A DNA stretch of 34,452 bases from Ophiothrix spiculata (lineage: Eukaryota; Echinodermata; Ophiuroidea; Amphilepidida; Ophiotrichidae), in assembly GCA_000969725.1 (NCBI GenBank), contig JXSR01S073521.1; one strand, 5' to 3'. Shown piece by piece: positions 32,440 through 34,452 of the stretch (position 1 is the first letter of the stretch; each line of letters begins with the position of its first letter). A program made the position numbers and the translations under genes. Below the pieces are notes generated by a model, which saw only the letters and a list, made by a program, of their open reading frames with translations, was not told the DNA's origin and did not search any database.

Positions 32440-32669
32440 GTTGCTTTCATGACATTTTAAGTATTGAAATGTGTCTAGAAAAAATATATAACAGTACGTC
32501 TCGTATTTCTGTTATTTCAGAGAAATGTAAACATTCTTAACTTAAATGGAACTCTATGCTGCGTTGTTGATGCAGAGCGGAATGTTTATTTGGGAGTCAC
32601 CGATGAATTCTCGTTGTGTACATTTCAAGCTACGTGTTAGCTTGTTGCAACAGATATGCAATGACAATA

Positions 32670-33276
32670 CACTCTTAGAAAGAAAGTATCAAATATGAGA
32701 CAAAAAGGATCAATTTTGATCCTTTTTAGGTATCAAATATGAGCTTATCCTTTAAGGATCAAAGTGATCCCAAAAAAAGGATCAAACATTTTGATCCGAA
32801 AAAGGATCAAATATTTCTTATAAAAAAGACCTGCAAAAAAATCACACTGAAGTGACGCTAGCAGGGTTTGAACCCACGCCGCACTCATACCTGCTGGTAA
32901 TTACAAGACCAAGGCTCTAACCCCTCGACCACGGGGCTGTGTGATGAAATCAACGTATTTATACATGTTACACCATAGTATACATTCCCCGCTGTGTAGC
33001 GGTAATGGGGTGTACTCAAATATGAAACAAAACATCACGTTGCATCCAAACGCGGTATCAAAATGTGAGCTCATCCTCTCCGTATCAAAGTAAACCAGAA
33101 ATACGGATCAAAACTTTGATATTGTAATCAAAAAGGATAAAAATAAAATGATCCTAAAAAAGGATCAAAAATGATCCCAAAAGTGATCCTTAAAGGATCA
33201 AAAGTGATCCTTAAAGGATCAAAATAAAATGATCCCGAAAAAGGATAAAAAATTTGATCCCGGCCTTCTAAGAGTG
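32670..33276. mobile_element. TA-flanked GATCAAA foldback carrying a tRNA-like sequence, copy 2
   Basis: The ends are CACTCTTAGAAAG and GGCCTTCTAAGAGTG with TA on both sides (32668-32669 and 33277-33278). It is collinear with the copy at 25175 throughout, including the tRNA-like block and the GGATCAAA-rich flanks, with scattered differences and an altered number of GGATCAAA words near the right end. It lies about 70 bases upstream of the RASL10-like copy 3 start codon. Confidence 0.9.
32854..32940 (-). other. tRNA-like segment inside the foldback, copy 2
   Basis: On the minus strand: A box GTGGTCGAGGGGTTAGAGC, anticodon arm GGTCTTGTAATTACC (loop CTTGTAA, anticodon TGT), B box GGGTTCAAACCCTGC. 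The anticodon differs from copy 1 by one transition. The A box carries changes that should weaken pol III recognition. Confidence 0.7.
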
Positions 33277-33346
33277 TACAGTGAAGTATAGTTGGATTAC
33301 CAAATATGAAAGGTACTGTGACACTTTAACGTGTTATTACATGAAC

Positions 33347-33903
33347 ATGGGAGCAGATTCAACGGAACGGTTTCCAACATGTCAGGAATTTGAGCATCTT
33401 GACATAAATTTAGTCGTGCTTGGTGCTCCATCGGTCGGGAAAACCGCATTAATAGAGCAATATATACGATGTCAATTTCCAAAGAATCACAAGGTCACAA
33501 AAGCTGCATGTGTTTATACTTCAGCAATGATTTCCGTGGATAAAATATATGAGATAAATATTTTGGATATGCCAGTTATACTAATTTCTCCAATGGAACA
33601 GAAAGGGATCAAGAAACACCGAATCCATTGTGATTTAATTAAGAGGATTTGCAAGCATATGCACAAACCATCGGAAGTGCCTAAACTATTATATTTGTTC
33701 ATGACGTCACATCATCTCAGAGCTTCCAGTACATCAAAGATCTTCGTCAGCATATTTTGATTTGTTATGATTTAGACGAATGTGAAATACCAATGATTGT
33801 TGGAGGAAATAAACAGGATCTTCACTATATATCACAACTACCAAGGAAACATATATCGCAGATTGTGCGAAAAACTTGGAAATGCGGCTATGTTGAAGTG
33901 TCA
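33347..33903 (+). pseudogene. RASL10-like small GTPase, copy 3, broken and 3'-truncated
   Basis: The start is taken at ATG 33347 (MGADSTERFPTCQE), which aligns with the starts of the other copies. The longer upstream frame is not conserved. It has the P-loop GAPSVGKT, the block KVTKAACVYTSAM and DMPVILISP. A frame-changing difference (5 bases relative to copy 2) falls near 33635-33650. In the shifted frame DLQAYAQTIGSA is followed by a stop at 33682-33684, then TIIFVHDVTSSQSFQYIKDL, GNKQDL and RKTWKCGYVEVS. Homology ends at about 33903, inside the G5 region, where a dispersed repeat takes over. The SAK motif and C terminus are lost. It is clearly a pseudogene. Confidence 0.9.
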
Positions 33904-34112
33904 AAAATTTCAATCTCCTTTCCTCTTCTTTCTTTCTTCTTTATTTATTAGAGGGGGGGGGGGCGTGTTCCCTTTCGCTTCTGCCGCCTATGGATGAAAC
34001 CTCGGTGTTGCTTAAGATTACAGTAATATAACCCACTCAGTGATATTAAACTGTATGAATTGCTTATGTGTCTTAAACAGATAATTGTAAGAATATAGAA
34101 AGATTCACCGTT
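33904..34112 (+). repeat. Dispersed repeat fused to RASL10-like copy 3
   Basis: It matches 19418-19616 plus 20080-20112, but here without the palindromic element, and so gives the empty site CAGATAATTGTAAGAATA. It starts exactly where the GTPase homology stops. Confidence 0.8.
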
Positions 34113-34144
34113 AATAGTGGCTTTGGTTTGGTTTTTACAGTGCG

Positions 34145-34370
34145 CAAAATGAAATTAACAACTTTTACAAAAACGACCTTGAGAGTTTTAAATGTTCATA
34201 ACTTCAGTGTTTCTCAGTCAATTGTTAGTAATAGGGTGTCAAATGAAAGCTTAAACTCTAGCGCTTGTGCACACAATCTTCAAATTACGTTTGCGTATTC
34301 CATATTGGCGCAGGAGCCATTTGTTCGAGATGAAGCGATACTTTTTGGGAGACTTTATTTAATCATGCCA
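34145..34370 (+). repeat. Dispersed repeat, partner of 18590-18800
   Basis: It contains GTTTCTCAGTCAATTGTTAG, AGGAGCCATTTGTTCGAGAT and AAGCGATACTTTTTGGGAG in the same order as the 18.6 kb copy. Confidence 0.75.
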
Positions 34371-34452
34371 GTAAATCCGTTAATATTGCATGATAATGAA
34401 CTTTTGAGGAAGCATGTAGTTCAGTGCCGTACGAAGCGGGGGGGCAGGGGGG

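Larger units (their letters stand above)
32440..33346 (+). other. Upstream block of RASL10-like copy 3, split by a foldback
   Basis: 32440-32669 and 33279-33346 together align with the region upstream of copy 2 (complement of 13164-13440). Shared words are TTTCTGTTATTTCAGAGAAA, TTGTGTACATTTCAAGC, ACAGAT..GCA and AATATGA.AGG. The foldback lies between them. Confidence 0.7.

Overview
The window looks like accessory, repeat-dominated DNA from an animal nuclear genome. It is AT-rich with no operon-like gene packing. It contains remnants of an APE-type non-LTR retrotransposon, a Penelope-like fragment, tRNA-derived SINEs and many foldback (MITE-like) elements, plus a small GTPase family (RASL10-like) known from metazoans. 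A marine invertebrate is my best guess, but the species cannot be read from the sequence. I see no clearly intact protein-coding gene.

Layout. 1-2467: featureless AT-rich DNA. 2472-3668: a 1.2 kb inverted-repeat element filled with copies of one 14-base motif. 3814-4128: a TTAA-flanked palindrome with a perfect 45-bp hairpin. 4877-6045: RASL10-like copy 1 (minus strand) with its upstream block. 6600-6819: a TA-flanked MITE. 7151-8185: dispersed motif units and a minus-strand SINE. 9358-10262: a second SINE, a Penelope-type GIY-YIG remnant and a foldback. 10369-10745: copy A of a dispersed repeat. 12188-12237: a strong hairpin. 12796-13610: RASL10-like copy 2, truncated at simple repeats. 13660-14057: an 84-bp identical sequence on both sides of a 230-base N gap. 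14654-14915: a 131-bp tandem duplication. 16225-16347: a short relative of the tRNA-carrying foldback. 18590-20112: dispersed repeats, one split by a palindromic element. 21434-22415: direct repeats surrounding another palindrome. 22622-26215: a decayed LINE on the minus strand, split in its endonuclease by a foldback that carries a tRNA-like sequence. 27306-27758: repeat copy B and a Helitron-like terminus. 28814-29092: an element with an 8-bp target duplication. 30900-32100: repeat copies C and D, the latter inside a TTAA-bounded element. 32440-33903: RASL10-like copy 3 with the second tRNA-carrying foldback inserted in its upstream region. 33904-34370: dispersed repeats.

The parts interact mainly as a record of insertions. 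Paralogous 'empty' sites within the window allow several insertions to be polarised: the foldback in the LINE, the foldback upstream of RASL10 copy 3, and the palindrome at 19.6-20.1 kb. The three RASL10-like copies share upstream DNA as well as coding sequence, so they look like DNA-level duplicates. Every copy has lost its reading frame within the same short stretch.
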